DNA of 64,000 nucleotides. Origin: Xanthobacteraceae bacterium (GTDB lineage: Bacteria > Pseudomonadota > Alphaproteobacteria > Rhizobiales > Xanthobacteraceae). The stretch spans positions 91,891 through 155,890 of the forward strand of contig JALHLQ010000004.1 in the NCBI GenBank assembly GCA_022844485.1. Direction: 5' to 3'. Both the position numbers and the translations under genes were made by a program. The notes below the pieces were generated by a model, which was not told the DNA's origin, ran no database searches, and saw only the letters and a list, made by a program, of their open reading frames with translations. Below are positions 51,447 through 61,515 of the stretch, one piece after another (within the stretch, counting starts at the first letter, position 1; each line of letters starts with the position of its first letter).

Positions 51447-53384
51447 GTGTGTGGAATCGCAGGTCTTTGGCGGTTTTCCGGTGCACCGGAGGCCAACCTA
51501 TTGGCGACAGCGCACGCCATGACCGGCGCGATTGCGTTCCGCGGCCCGGATGGCGACGGTCATTGGTGCGATCCCGCAAGCGGGGTCGCGCTCGGGCATC
51601 GCCGGCTCGCCATTATCGATCTGTCGCCTACCGGGCACCAGCCGATGGCGAGCGCCGACGGCCGTGTCGTCATCACCTACAATGGCGAGCTCTACAACAC
51701 CGGCGAGATGGCGGCCGAGTTGGCGATGCCGTTGCGCGGCACATCGGATACCGAGGTCCTCGTCGAAGCGATTGCTCGCTTTGGCATCGATGGCGCGCTG
51801 CGGCGCGCCAATGGTCTGTTCGCGTTCGCCGCCTTCGACCGCGCGACCCGCACGCTGCACCTGGCTCGCGACCGGCTGGGCATCAAGCCGCTCTATTGGA
51901 CGCGGCAGAACGGTCTGTTCGCCTTCGCGTCCGAGCTCAAGGCATTGCGGCAGGTGCCGGATCTCGGGTTCGACATCGACCCTGCGGCGGTGGGCGCTTA
52001 TCTGCGCCATGGCTGCGTCCCGGCGCCGCTCGCGATCTACCGCAACGTAGAAAAACTATTGCCAGGGCAACGGCTGGAAGTGACCCCGGCCGGCCTTTCG
52101 GCGCATCTCTATTGGGACCTCGTCGCCATCGCCAAGGCCGGGCAGGCGGATTTCGATCGACGTCCGGACATCGAGGTGGTGGACGAACTCGACGCGCTTC
52201 TGGGGGACAGCGTCAAGCGGCAGATGGTTTCCGACGTCCCGCTCGGGGCCTTTCTTTCGGGCGGGATCGATTCTTCTGCGGTGGTCGCGCTGATGCGCGC
52301 CAACAGCAATGGGCCGATCAAGACGTTCACGATTGGGTTTCGTGAGCGGGCCTTTAACGAGGCTGACTACGCGCGGGCGGTCGCGCAGCAGCTTGGCACC
52401 GACCACACCGAACTGGTGTTGTCCGCTGATGATGCGCTCGCGATCGTCCCGACCATTCCCGACATGTACGACGAGCCTTTCGCGGATTCCTCGCAACTGC
52501 CAACCCATCTGGTGTCGCGGCTTGCGCGTCAGCAGGTGACCGTCGCCTTGTCGGGGGACGGCGGTGACGAAGCGTTCGGCGGCTATGTCCGCTATCAGGG
52601 CATCGACCGCGTGTGGCGCACGGTCCGCCATGTGCCCCGCTTTGGGCGGCAGCTTGCGGCACAGGCGATCGGCCTGCTCGGCCCGGCGGTGTGGGATTCG
52701 CTCGCCTTCGCCATCCCGCGCCGGCGCCGGCCGACGCACTTCGGCGACAAGGTGGTCAAGGGTGCGGCGCTGCTTTCCGCGGCCGATCCACTGGACATGT
52801 ATCGCCGTTTGATCTCGCAGTGGCCGGACCCCAATGACCTGCTGCGCAGCGGTCGCGAAGGGCAGGGGTGGATCGACCGCCTCTCTGACTCGACCGCCGG
52901 TCTCGATACAACTGCACGCCTGCGCCTCATCGACACGATGACGTATCTCCCCGATGACGTATTGACCAAAGTGGACCGCGCATCGATGGCGGTGGCCTTG
53001 GAAGTGCGGGTGCCACTGCTCGACCACCGCGTTGTCGAGTTCGGCTGGCGGCAGTCACCCGAGCGACTGATCGCGGGTGGTCAGGGCAAGCGGCCGTTAC
53101 GGGCGGTTCTGGCACGCTATCTGCCGACAAATCTCATCGACCGGCCGAAGATGGGCTTTGGCGTCCCGATCGGCGAATGGCTCCGTGGCCCGCTGCGCGA
53201 CTGGGCCGAAGATCTGTTGTCGCCCCAGTCATTGGCGGAGGGCGGCTTGTTGAATCCGGCGCCGATACGCGCGCGGTTTGCCGAGCATCTGTCGGGTCGG
53301 CGCAATTGGCAGCATTCGCTATGGACGGTGCTGCAATTCCAGGCGTGGCGGCGGGCGCAGCCGGCGGCAGGTTCGCTGCGCTAG
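51447..53384 (+). CDS. asnB: Asparagine synthetase (glutamine-hydrolysing)
   Basis: The 645-residue protein starts at a GTG (51447) directly followed by Cys2 (xCGIAGLWRF), the glutaminase nucleophile. It has FRGPDGDGHW, GHRRLAIIDLSPTGHQPM, TYNGELYN, the PP-loop LGAFLSGGIDSSAV and YDEPFADSSQLPT. These match exosortase- and glycan-linked AsnB enzymes of about 630-650 residues. It likely amidates a sugar carboxylate or serves as asparagine synthetase. It ends tail to tail with the minus-strand GT-C gene; both stops share the palindrome CTAG at 53381-53384. Confidence 0.92.
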   Translation: MCGIAGLWRFSGAPEANLLATAHAMTGAIAFRGPDGDGHWCDPASGVALGHRRLAIIDLSPTGHQPMASADGRVVITYNGELYNTGEMAAELAMPLRGTSDTEVLVEAIARFGIDGALRRANGLFAFAAFDRATRTLHLARDRLGIKPLYWTRQNGLFAFASELKALRQVPDLGFDIDPAAVGAYLRHGCVPAPLAIYRNVEKLLPGQRLEVTPAGLSAHLYWDLVAIAKAGQADFDRRPDIEVVDELDALLGDSVKRQMVSDVPLGAFLSGGIDSSAVVALMRANSNGPIKTFTIGFRERAFNEADYARAVAQQLGTDHTELVLSADDALAIVPTIPDMYDEPFADSSQLPTHLVSRLARQQVTVALSGDGGDEAFGGYVRYQGIDRVWRTVRHVPRFGRQLAAQAIGLLGPAVWDSLAFAIPRRRRPTHFGDKVVKGAALLSAADPLDMYRRLISQWPDPNDLLRSGREGQGWIDRLSDSTAGLDTTARLRLIDTMTYLPDDVLTKVDRASMAVALEVRVPLLDHRVVEFGWRQSPERLIAGGQGKRPLRAVLARYLPTNLIDRPKMGFGVPIGEWLRGPLRDWAEDLLSPQSLAEGGLLNPAPIRARFAEHLSGRRNWQHSLWTVLQFQAWRRAQPAAGSLR

Positions 53385-54766
53385 ACCGCCCGTCTGCGCC
53401 TGTTGAAGGAGGCTGCGAAGCCGGCCCCCGTCAACACCATCAGCAGCGGCTCGATCGGCAGACGGTACTTGGGCGACGCGATCGGTCCGTTGGCGAGCAG
53501 AATGTAAGTGCACCAGCCGGCGAACAGCAGCATGATCCATATATTGGCGCCGGTTTTAAGCAATGCGTATGCGCCAACGAGTTGCAGCAGGCGCGCGATC
53601 GCCACGCCAGCGATGCCGGCGAGCAGTATCCACGAATAAATTACGTTGTCCGAGCGGAAGAGGAAGTTCTCGATCTTCTCGATCGCGGTCTCGCCCCGTG
53701 TCGCATAGAAGCCGGTGCGCGGCAGTTGCGAAACCGGCGGTGACAAGATGATGCTCGGCGCCGCCAAATTGATCGCCGCGCCGGTTGCCCAGGCCTTTGC
53801 AAGCGGGGCGAAACCAAGCCGTGCCAATTCGTCCATCGCAACGGCGCGATAGCGCTGGGACTGCACGAAGGGGTTCTCTGTCACCGGGCCGAAGCGCTCG
53901 GCGGTGAGCTGCTCGGTCTTCTCGGCGGTAACCGCCCAGGGCGTGCTATCCTTGGCCTCGCGCACCAGCGGCACAATCCATCGGCTCAAGTGCATTCCTG
54001 ACTGTGGCGTGAGCGACCAAGACCCGTAATTGGTGGCATTCCGCATCATGATCGCGCCGGCGCACGTCGCGAACAAAAGCCCGGCCATCGCGATCTGCCC
54101 GGCGCATTGCAATGTCAGCCTGCGCCGCAGCGCGGCCGTCACCAGGAGGAACGCAAGCAGTGCGGGCGCCCATGGCGCCATGACCGGGCGGACCAGGAGG
54201 CCGCCGCCAAGTCCGATACCGATCAGCAGCGCCGCGCGCCAGGTCGGGACTTTGAGCCAGCTAGCCGAGCCCAGCAGAAACAGTGCGGCGAACGAGGCGA
54301 ACGGCGTATCGGTATAGAAAAATCCGCTCATGACGATCTGTGTCGGATTGATCGCTGCCGCGATGACCGCAGGAATGGCCGCAGCGGGATAGACCTCGCG
54401 CGCGATGCGATAGATCAGAAAGCATGTGGCGGTATCGAGCACGCCTTGCGACAGCACGTAGCTGAGCACGGCGAATTTGCCGAAAATTGCCACGTTTATG
54501 GCCACCAGCCACGCAAACAGCGGCATGATCAACGGCTCGGTACCGATCCAATTCCAGCCATGCAGCGTTCCGTTGAGCAACGCTTTGGCAAAATTTTCTC
54601 CAAGCGGAAGCAGGCTTCCTGAATCGACACCGGTAATGCCCGTGTTCCCCATCAGTCCATAAAGGGCCAGGCAATAGATCCACCGGATCGTCAGCGCAAA
54701 AATAATGATCTTTGCTACCAGCGGGGCGTCCGATCCGGATCTGTTGAGGGAGCGGTCGGAAAGCAT
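53381..54766 (-). CDS. GT-C membrane glycosyltransferase (ArnT/PMT-like), copy 2
   Basis: This 461-residue polytopic protein is a paralogue of the one at 46309: shared blocks are GVDSGSLLPL versus GSDSGKYLAI, LLVRPVM versus LLTRPVM, QSGMHLSRWIVP versus QSGTHLLKWIYP, and GPIASPKYRLPIEP versus GPVADPKYRIPMEP. It should add a lipid-phosphate-activated sugar on the periplasmic side. It is the last gene of a three-gene minus-strand operon and starts 3 bases after the methyltransferase gene. Confidence 0.8.
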   Translation of the reverse strand: MLSDRSLNRSGSDAPLVAKIIIFALTIRWIYCLALYGLMGNTGITGVDSGSLLPLGENFAKALLNGTLHGWNWIGTEPLIMPLFAWLVAINVAIFGKFAVLSYVLSQGVLDTATCFLIYRIAREVYPAAAIPAVIAAAINPTQIVMSGFFYTDTPFASFAALFLLGSASWLKVPTWRAALLIGIGLGGGLLVRPVMAPWAPALLAFLLVTAALRRRLTLQCAGQIAMAGLLFATCAGAIMMRNATNYGSWSLTPQSGMHLSRWIVPLVREAKDSTPWAVTAEKTEQLTAERFGPVTENPFVQSQRYRAVAMDELARLGFAPLAKAWATGAAINLAAPSIILSPPVSQLPRTGFYATRGETAIEKIENFLFRSDNVIYSWILLAGIAGVAIARLLQLVGAYALLKTGANIWIMLLFAGWCTYILLANGPIASPKYRLPIEPLLMVLTGAGFAASFNRRRRAV

Positions 54767-54769
54767 TCT

Positions 54770-55528
54770 CTACACGCGCATCGAAGATGCGGGGATTTCG
54801 ATCCGCTCATAAACCGCCAGCAACCTGAACGCCGCCAGCCGCCCGAGCAGCCGCCGCAGCCGCCATTCCGCCGCAAGAAGCGGGCGGGCGGCCGCGGCGG
54901 GCAGCATCGACCACGGCCGAAAGCCGCCGGACAGCGGATAGGCCAAGAACGAAAACCAATCCAGGTGCGTCAGTTTAAGCTCGGGAAGCTCCCGCGCGAG
55001 CGCGTCCCGATAGCGGTCGACCAGAAGCGTCGGAATGGCCTGGTTCGAATCCCAGGGGTTCTTGTCGGCTGAGAGCGCGCCGACCTTCAGCGGGTCGACC
55101 GACATGTCGACGGGCTCGGGATGAAACAGCCGATAGAAGCCACGGCTCAAGGGCGTGATCGCGGGTTCGCAAAAGATCAGACGGCCGCCGGGGCGCAGGA
55201 CGCGGCAGGCCTCTTTCAGAAAGTACAGCGGGTTCTCGATGTGATGAACGACGTCGATCATCACGATGTTGGCAAACCGTGCTTCGGCGAAGGGAAGCCG
55301 TTGCGCGTCGCACACTACATCCAGCCAAGGCGCCGGCATGATGTCGGTGCTGACGGTCGCAGGGGCGAACTGTTTGAAATTTCCCGAACCGCCGCCGATC
55401 TCCAAAATCGGGCCCGGCACGGTGGCGTCGAGCATGTGACGATAGATGTCCGAGTAGACGGCGCGCAGGACCGGTTTGCGATCCCAAAGAGACCGATACT
55501 CGGCGGGGTCTTCGGGTGCCGTCGTCAT
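54770..55528 (-). CDS. Class I SAM-dependent methyltransferase
   Basis: The 252-residue protein has PILEIGGGSGNFKQF (motif I), DIMPAPWLDVVCDAQRLPFAEARFANIVMIDVVHHI and CRVLRPGGRLIFCEP. Residue order fits a Methyltransf_11 enzyme. It lies between a GT-C enzyme and a methyltransferase-GT2 fusion in a compact minus-strand operon (gaps of 3 and 5 bases), so a lipid-linked sugar or polyprenyl intermediate is a possible substrate. That is inference. Confidence 0.82.
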   Translation of the reverse strand: MTTAPEDPAEYRSLWDRKPVLRAVYSDIYRHMLDATVPGPILEIGGGSGNFKQFAPATVSTDIMPAPWLDVVCDAQRLPFAEARFANIVMIDVVHHIENPLYFLKEACRVLRPGGRLIFCEPAITPLSRGFYRLFHPEPVDMSVDPLKVGALSADKNPWDSNQAIPTLLVDRYRDALARELPELKLTHLDWFSFLAYPLSGGFRPWSMLPAAAARPLLAAEWRLRRLLGRLAAFRLLAVYERIEIPASSMRV

Positions 55529-55533
55529 GCGCG

Positions 55534-57048
55534 CTAGAACGCCTTCAGCTTCATGAAGGCGAAAACGACCATGCGCAGCAGCAGCCAGCCATGGCTGAAG
55601 CGCGAGATGTTGGTCTCGCCGTATTCGCGCGCGGCGTAGCGGATCGGCACTTCCGCGGTTTTCAGGTTCATCTTGGCGGCGCCGAAAATGAGATCGAAGT
55701 CGCCGAACGGATCGAACTCGCCGAAATAGCCGCGATTGCGGGCAATCTCTTCATAGTCCCGCCGTCGCAAAACTTTTGTGCCGCACAGCGTGTCGGTGTA
55801 GCGCTGGTTCAACAGGAAACTGAACATCCGCGCGAAAGCATGGTTCGCGATGTGATTGAGAAACTGCATCGCCTGGCTCTGCATCGGATAGACCAGGCGG
55901 GAGCCGTTGATGAACTCGCCCTTGCCGGTCGCGAGTGCGTCGTAATATTTCGGCAGATCCTCCGGCGGCATGGTTAGGTCGGCATCGAGGATCATCAGCA
56001 CGTCGCCGCGCGCCTCGGCGAATCCTTTGCGCACCGCGTCACCCTTGCCCTTGCCGGTCTGTTGGAAGGCCTTGATGTCGAGCTGCGGATAGGCGCGCTG
56101 CACGCGCAGCACTTCATCCCAGGTGCCGTCGGTGCTGTTGCCTTCCACGAAAACGATTTCGATGTCGTCGCAGAAGCGCGGCATGCGCTGCACGGCGGCT
56201 TCGATATTGCCGCGCTCATTGCGGCAAGGGATGATCACCGAGGCCGACAGCGCGGCTTTCTCCGCCGCCGGACGAGGCCGTGCCACCACGTAATTGCGCA
56301 GGCACATCTTGCGGATGAGCGGGAGCGTGGCGACGAACCGGTTTATCAGACGCCCGAGGCCGAACAGCCGGAACGGCACCAGCATGCGCCACTCCTGCTT
56401 GATCACGTCGAAATCGGCGAGCTGCAGCAGGTTCGCGATGTCCTGGTTCGACAGCCAGTTGCGCCGCACGAAGCGCTGGCTGGCGGCCAGCTTCGTATAG
56501 AGCAGCAGCAACGGATTCCACAGGCGCGTGTAATAGGAGACGATCAGCCGCGTGTCGGCATGGCAGAAGCGATGCAGGTCTTGCAGCGTCGCCAGGCAAT
56601 CGTCGAGTGAGCCGATGGTGTCCGACAGGATAATGACGTCGAAGGTGCGCGCGAGTTCGGGTGTGTCGGGCAGGTTTTCGACGTCGGCGCAAATGAATGT
56701 CAGGCCGGGATGCGCGCTTTGGGCACGCGAAATCTTGGCGGCGCTGAAGTCCACGCCGACGCCATGGGAAGGTTGCAGCGTGTCCAGCAAATGCCCGTTG
56801 CCGCAACCGAGCTGGAGAATGCTCTTTCCGGGCGGTACCAGAAACCGCAGATACCGCCATTCTTCCGCGTAGTAATAAGGATGTCTCGTCGCCCAGCGGT
56901 CGCGCTCCGCGGCCAGTTTGTCGGCCTGCTCGCGCAACAGTTCCTTGCGCTGCGTGGCGCGCCTGGGCACGCGGGCAGAAGGCCCGGTCGGGAGGCCGGT
57001 CGGCCGCGGCTCGCTGCCCGGTTCTGCCGTCTGTACGCTCGTCTGCAT
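55534..57048 (-). CDS. Bifunctional methyltransferase - glycosyltransferase family 2 fusion
   Basis: The 504-residue protein joins two enzymes. The N-terminal half is a SAM methyltransferase (ILQLGCGNGHLLDTL, VGVDFSAAKISRAQ, FDVIILSDTIGSL). The C-terminal half is a GT2 of the dolichyl-phosphate-mannose/glucosyltransferase type (SASVIIPCRNERGNIEAAVQ, VFVEGNSTDGTW, MILDADLTMPPEDL). DPM-type GT2 enzymes make the polyprenyl-phosphate sugars used by GT-C enzymes, and one is the third gene of this operon. I chose ATG 57048; in-frame ATGs at 57138 and 57090 are possible. The frame upstream to 57204 has no family match. Confidence 0.85.
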   Translation of the reverse strand: MQTSVQTAEPGSEPRPTGLPTGPSARVPRRATQRKELLREQADKLAAERDRWATRHPYYYAEEWRYLRFLVPPGKSILQLGCGNGHLLDTLQPSHGVGVDFSAAKISRAQSAHPGLTFICADVENLPDTPELARTFDVIILSDTIGSLDDCLATLQDLHRFCHADTRLIVSYYTRLWNPLLLLYTKLAASQRFVRRNWLSNQDIANLLQLADFDVIKQEWRMLVPFRLFGLGRLINRFVATLPLIRKMCLRNYVVARPRPAAEKAALSASVIIPCRNERGNIEAAVQRMPRFCDDIEIVFVEGNSTDGTWDEVLRVQRAYPQLDIKAFQQTGKGKGDAVRKGFAEARGDVLMILDADLTMPPEDLPKYYDALATGKGEFINGSRLVYPMQSQAMQFLNHIANHAFARMFSFLLNQRYTDTLCGTKVLRRRDYEEIARNRGYFGEFDPFGDFDLIFGAAKMNLKTAEVPIRYAAREYGETNISRFSHGWLLLRMVVFAFMKLKAF

Positions 57049-57212
57049 GCCGGCCCCACATCGGGCCGCCGTGCGGCCCTTTCCGGCCATCGATAGACGC
57101 CGCCCCGGCCTTCGGCAAGCCTCGTACAAATATGCCATGGCTATTGCCCCCCGTGGCGGGCGGCGGCTAAACACGGGCCGGAATCGGGCTGGGGTGCGGG
57201 ACAATCGTTAAC
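57049..57212. other. Divergent intergenic region
   Basis: These 164 bases separate the minus-strand operon from the plus-strand dehydrogenase gene and should hold both promoters. Part may be coding if the fusion protein starts further upstream. I found no convincing promoter pair or dyad by eye. Confidence 0.4.
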
Positions 57213-58496
57213 ATGGCACACGGACGTAAGATCGCGGTGATCGGGCTCGGCTACGTCGGGCTGCCGGTCGCGGTCGCCTTTGCTCGGTCCGGCGTGCCGG
57301 TGATCGGGTTTGATATAGACCGCAAGCGCATCGAAGAACTGACCTCCGGTCATGACCGCACGCGCGAGGTCGAGCCGGCCGAACTCAGGCAGAAGGGCCT
57401 GCGCTACGCGAGCGACCCGGCCGAGCTCAAGGATGCCGACTTCCACATCGTCACCGTGCCGACGCCGATCGACGAGGCGAACCGCCCGGACCTCGGCGCC
57501 ATGCTGAAAGCGTCGGAGACTGTCGGCGCCGTCCTGAAGAAAGGCGACATCGTCGTCTACGAATCCACGGTCTATCCCGGCGCGGTCGAGGAAGACTGCC
57601 TGCCGGTGCTGGAGAAAAAGTCCGGGCTCAAGGCGGGCGAGGATTTTACCGTCGGCTATTCGCCCGAGCGCATCAACCCCGGCGACAAGACCCACCGCTT
57701 CGAGACCATCATGAAGGTGGTATCGGCGCAGGACAAAAAGACCCTCGACATCGTCGCCGCCGTCTACGGCTCGGTGGTGACCGCCGGCATCCATTGCGCG
57801 CCCTCGATCAAGGTCGCGGAAGCCGCCAAGGTGATCGAGAACACCCAGCGCGATCTCAACATCGCCTTTATGAACGAGCTGTCGGCGATCTTCCATCAGC
57901 TCGGCATCGATACCGGCGACGTGCTCGCCGCAGCCGCCACCAAATGGAATTTTCTCAACTATCAGCCTGGGCTGGTCGGCGGCCACTGCATCGGCGTCGA
58001 TCCTTACTACCTGACCTACCGCGCCGAGAAGGCCGGCTATCACCCCGAAATTATTCTGGCCGGCCGCCGGATCAACGACGGCATGGGGCAGTGGATCGCG
58101 CATGAAACCGTGCGCGCCCTGACGCTGCGCAATTGCACCAACGCGGTCGTTACCGTCCTCGGCATGACCTTTAAGGAAGACGTGCCCGACATCCGCAACT
58201 CCAAGGTCATCGACATCGTGCGCGAGCTCGAGCGCTTCGGCATTCGCGTGCAGGTGCACGATCCGCTGGCGCTGGCCGAGGAGACGAAGCACGAATATGG
58301 CGTCACGCTCACCGGCATGGACGCGCTCAATCCCGCCGACGCGGTCGTGCTGGCGGTCGCGCATCGGGACTATGTGAAGGAAGGATGGGGCCTGATGTCG
58401 CGGCTCCTCAAGAGCGGCAAGGGAACGGTGGTCGACGTCAAGTCGCGGCTGGACCGCGCCAAAAAGCCGGAAGGCGTCGATCTATGGCGTCTGTAG
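57213..58496 (+). CDS. UDP-N-acetyl-hexosamine 6-dehydrogenase (TviB/WbpA/WbpO-like)
   Basis: The 427-residue protein has the NAD motif [57 protein letters not shown]-type helix and the catalytic cysteine in [18 protein letters not shown]. The SPERINPGD form is typical of enzymes oxidising UDP-GlcNAc or UDP-GalNAc to the uronic acid. With wecB and the wbpD-like gene it could start a UDP-ManNAc(3NAc)A pathway. It overlaps the following 4-epimerase gene by 13 bases. Confidence 0.9.
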   Translation: MAHGRKIAVIGLGYVGLPVAVAFARSGVPVIGFDIDRKRIEELTSGHDRTREVEPAELRQKGLRYASDPAELKDADFHIVTVPTPIDEANRPDLGAMLKASETVGAVLKKGDIVVYESTVYPGAVEEDCLPVLEKKSGLKAGEDFTVGYSPERINPGDKTHRFETIMKVVSAQDKKTLDIVAAVYGSVVTAGIHCAPSIKVAEAAKVIENTQRDLNIAFMNELSAIFHQLGIDTGDVLAAAATKWNFLNYQPGLVGGHCIGVDPYYLTYRAEKAGYHPEIILAGRRINDGMGQWIAHETVRALTLRNCTNAVVTVLGMTFKEDVPDIRNSKVIDIVRELERFGIRVQVHDPLALAEETKHEYGVTLTGMDALNPADAVVLAVAHRDYVKEGWGLMSRLLKSGKGTVVDVKSRLDRAKKPEGVDLWRL

Positions 58497-59503
58497 CTCC
58501 CATTCTCGTCACCGGAGCGGCGGGTTTCATCGGCTTCCATGTGGCCAAACGCCTGTTGGAGCAGGGCCGCGCCGTCGTAGGCCTCGACAATCTCAACACC
58601 TATTACGATCCGAAGTTGAAGGATGCGCGGCTCGCCGAGCTGCGCAAGCTCGCCGGCTTCGAGTTCGTCAAGCTCGATCTCGCCGACCGCTCCGGCATGG
58701 CGGCGCTTTTTGCGGAACATCGTTTTCCGCATGTCGTGCATCTCGCTGCCCAGGCCGGCGTGCGCTATTCGCTGATCGATCCGCACGCTTATATCGACTC
58801 CAATATCGTCGGCTTCACCAATATTCTCGAAGGTTGCCGGCACAATGGCTGCCGCCATCTTCTTTATGCGTCGTCGTCGTCGGTCTACGGCAGCAACACC
58901 AAGATGCCGTTCTCTGTGCACGAAAACGTCGATCACCCACTCAGCTTCTACGGCGCCACCAAGAAGGCGAACGAGCTGATGGCGCACGCCTACGCGCATC
59001 TGTTCAAGCTGCCATCGACCGGCCTGCGCTTCTTCACCGTTTACGGTCCCTGGGGCCGGCCCGACATGGCGATGTGGCTGTTCGCCAAGGCGATCTTCGC
59101 CGGCGAGCCGATCAAGCTATTCAACAACGGCGACATGCGGCGGGACTTCACTTACGTCGACGATGTGGCCGAGTCGGTCGTGCGCCTGGTCGAGCGCGCG
59201 CCGTCGGGCGACGCGGCCTGGTCCGGCGACAAGCCCGATCCCGGCTCGAGCTGCGCGCCTTGGCGCGTCTACAACATCGGCAACAATAACCCGGTCGAGC
59301 TGCTCGAGGTCGTGCGCCTGCTCGAGGAGGCGATCGGGATGAAGGCGAAGCGCGAGCTGCTGCCCATGCAGCCGGGCGACGTGCCGGTGACCTACGCCGA
59401 CGTCGACGACCTGATGCGCGAGGTCGATTTCAAGCCGGCCACGCCGATCGCGATGGGCATCCGGAATTTCATCGGCTGGTATCGCCAGTATCATCGTTTG
59501 TAG
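58484..59503 (+). CDS. UDP-glucuronate 4-epimerase-like enzyme (CapI/LspL type)
   Basis: The 339-residue extended SDR has [20 protein letters not shown], the characteristic [17 protein letters not shown] segment of UDP-GlcA 4-epimerases, [23 protein letters not shown] and [15 protein letters not shown]. It should interconvert UDP-glucuronate and UDP-galacturonate; UDP-hexosaminuronates are an alternative because the upstream dehydrogenase is of the TviB type. ATG 58484 starts within the upstream gene. Confidence 0.88.
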   Translation: MASVAPILVTGAAGFIGFHVAKRLLEQGRAVVGLDNLNTYYDPKLKDARLAELRKLAGFEFVKLDLADRSGMAALFAEHRFPHVVHLAAQAGVRYSLIDPHAYIDSNIVGFTNILEGCRHNGCRHLLYASSSSVYGSNTKMPFSVHENVDHPLSFYGATKKANELMAHAYAHLFKLPSTGLRFFTVYGPWGRPDMAMWLFAKAIFAGEPIKLFNNGDMRRDFTYVDDVAESVVRLVERAPSGDAAWSGDKPDPGSSCAPWRVYNIGNNNPVELLEVVRLLEEAIGMKAKRELLPMQPGDVPVTYADVDDLMREVDFKPATPIAMGIRNFIGWYRQYHRL

Positions 59504-59515
59504 GAGTGCAGGTCG

Positions 59516-60562
59516 ATGACGAAGAAAGTCGCGCTGATCACCGGGGCGACTGGCCAGGACGGTGCTTATCTCGCGGAATTCCTCCTGGCTAAGGGCTACG
59601 TCGTGCACGGCGTGAAGCGGCGGTCCTCGTCGCTGAACACGCAGCGCGTCGACCATCTCTACATCGACCCACATGAGCGAAGTACGACGTTCTTCCTGCA
59701 CTACGGCGACATGACGGACGCCACCAACCTCATCCGCCTGATGCAAGAAACGCAGCCCACCGAAATTTACAATCTCGCGGCGCAAAGCCACGTGCAGGTT
59801 TCCTTCGAGACACCGGAATACACCGCCAATGCCGACGCGCTCGGCACGCTGCGGCTGCTCGAGGCCATCCGCATCCTGCGCATGGAAAAGACCGTGCGCT
59901 TCTACCAGGCCTCGACCTCCGAGCTGTACGGCAATTCGCCGGCGCCGCAGGACGAGAAGACGCCGTTCGCGCCGCGCAGCCCTTATGCCGCCGCCAAGCT
60001 CTATGCCTACTGGATCACGGTGAATTACCGCGAGGCCTACGGCATGCACGCCTCGAATGGGATATTGTTCAACCATGAAAGCCCGATCCGCGGTGAAACC
60101 TTCGTCACCCGCAAAGTCACCCGTGCCGTTGCCGCGATCGAAGCGGGTCAGCAAGACAAACTTTACATTGGCAATCTCGATGCTCGCCGCGACTGGGGCC
60201 ATGCGCGCGATTATGTCGAAGGCATGTGGATGATCCTGCAGCAGGCCACGCCGGACGATTACGTGCTGGCGACCGGCGAGACTCATTCAGTGCGCGAGTT
60301 CATCGAGAAGGCGTTCGCGATGGTCGGCCGGACCATCACCTGGCGCGGGCAGGGCGTCGAGGAGAAGGGCGTCGATGCTGCAACCGGGCAGGTGCTGGTC
60401 GAGGTCGACCCGCGCTATTTCCGTCCGACTGAAGTCGACGTGCTTCAGGGTGACCCAGCCAAGGCGCGCGCGGCGCTCGGCTGGCGGCACCGGACTTCGT
60501 TCGAGGATCTCGTGCGAGAGATGGTTGAGAGCGACCGCCGACAGTTCGCGGATTCGCGATGA
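59516..60562 (+). CDS. gmd: GDP-mannose 4,6-dehydratase
   Basis: The 348-residue enzyme has [59 protein letters not shown] and [20 protein letters not shown]. It converts GDP-mannose to GDP-4-keto-6-deoxymannose. The next gene, overlapping by ATGA, is GDP-L-fucose synthase, so the pair makes GDP-L-fucose. The DegT enzyme at 35003 could also draw on this intermediate. Confidence 0.95.
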   Translation: MTKKVALITGATGQDGAYLAEFLLAKGYVVHGVKRRSSSLNTQRVDHLYIDPHERSTTFFLHYGDMTDATNLIRLMQETQPTEIYNLAAQSHVQVSFETPEYTANADALGTLRLLEAIRILRMEKTVRFYQASTSELYGNSPAPQDEKTPFAPRSPYAAAKLYAYWITVNYREAYGMHASNGILFNHESPIRGETFVTRKVTRAVAAIEAGQQDKLYIGNLDARRDWGHARDYVEGMWMILQQATPDDYVLATGETHSVREFIEKAFAMVGRTITWRGQGVEEKGVDAATGQVLVEVDPRYFRPTEVDVLQGDPAKARAALGWRHRTSFEDLVREMVESDRRQFADSR

Positions 60563-61515
60563 CCGCGCCCGTTCTCTATTCGCTCGCGGGCAAGCGCGTT
60601 TTCGTCGCCGGTCACCGCGGCATGGTCGGCAGCGCCTTGATGCGGCGGCTCGCGGGCGAAAGGTGCGAACTCATCACCGTGCCGCGCGGCGACGTCGACC
60701 TGCGCCGGCAGGACGCGGTCGAGCGCTGGATGGCGGCGAACCGGCCGCAGGCCGTCTTTCTCGCCGCGGCCACCGTCGGCGGCATCTACATCAACGACGC
60801 GCGTCCCGGCGACTTCCTCTACGACAACCTCGCCATCGAAACGAACGTGATCGAGGCCGCGCGCCAGGTCGGCGTCGAGAAGCTGATGTTCCTCGGCTCG
60901 TCCTGCATCTATCCGCGCGCCGCGCGCCAGCCGATGCCGGAGTCGGAGTTGCTCACCGGCCCGCTGGAGCCGACCAATCAGTGGTACGCGCTCGCCAAGA
61001 TCGCCGGCATTATGCTGTGCCGGGCCTATCGCCGCCAGCATGGCTGCGACTACATCTCGGCGATGCCGACCAACCTCTACGGGCCCGGCGACAATTTCGA
61101 CCTCGAGGCGAGCCACGTGATCCCGGCCCTGATCGCCAAGGCGCATCGGGCGAAGGATCGCGGCGGCGAGATTCCCGTCTGGGGTACCGGCAGCCCGCTG
61201 CGCGAGTTCATGCATGTCGACGACCTTGCCGACGCGGTCGTGTTCCTCATGAAGAACTATTCCGGCGAGGAGCACGTCAACGTCGGCACGGGCCAGGAAG
61301 TCTCGATCCGTGCTCTGGCCGAGACCGTCGCGCGCATCGTCGGGGTCGAGCGGCCGCTGCGCTTCGACCCGGCGAAGCCGGACGGCATGCCGCGCAAGCT
61401 GCTCGACACCGGCCGGCTGCGCGAACTGGGTTGGCAGCCGCGGATCGGCCTGGAAGAGGGCTTACGCGCGACCTACGCTTGGTATCTGGAGCACGTGGCG
61501 CGCCATGCGGCGTGA
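60559..61515 (+). CDS. fcl: GDP-L-fucose synthase
   Basis: The 318-residue protein has [62 protein letters not shown] and [10 protein letters not shown], standard for the epimerase-reductase Fcl/WcaG. It epimerises C3/C5 and reduces C4 of GDP-4-keto-6-deoxymannose with NADPH. It ends the uronate/fucose operon, and a 350-base non-coding gap with a stem-loop follows. Confidence 0.95.
   Translation: MTAPVLYSLAGKRVFVAGHRGMVGSALMRRLAGERCELITVPRGDVDLRRQDAVERWMAANRPQAVFLAAATVGGIYINDARPGDFLYDNLAIETNVIEAARQVGVEKLMFLGSSCIYPRAARQPMPESELLTGPLEPTNQWYALAKIAGIMLCRAYRRQHGCDYISAMPTNLYGPGDNFDLEASHVIPALIAKAHRAKDRGGEIPVWGTGSPLREFMHVDDLADAVVFLMKNYSGEEHVNVGTGQEVSIRALAETVARIVGVERPLRFDPAKPDGMPRKLLDTGRLRELGWQPRIGLEEGLRATYAWYLEHVARHAA

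Noticed and set aside
57141..58364. 407-codon minus-strand ORF
   Set aside because: Shadow of the UDP-sugar dehydrogenase, which has NAD and catalytic-cysteine motifs on the plus strand.
59117..60286. 389-codon minus-strand ORF
   Set aside because: Shadow of the 4-epimerase and gmd genes; no motif of its own.
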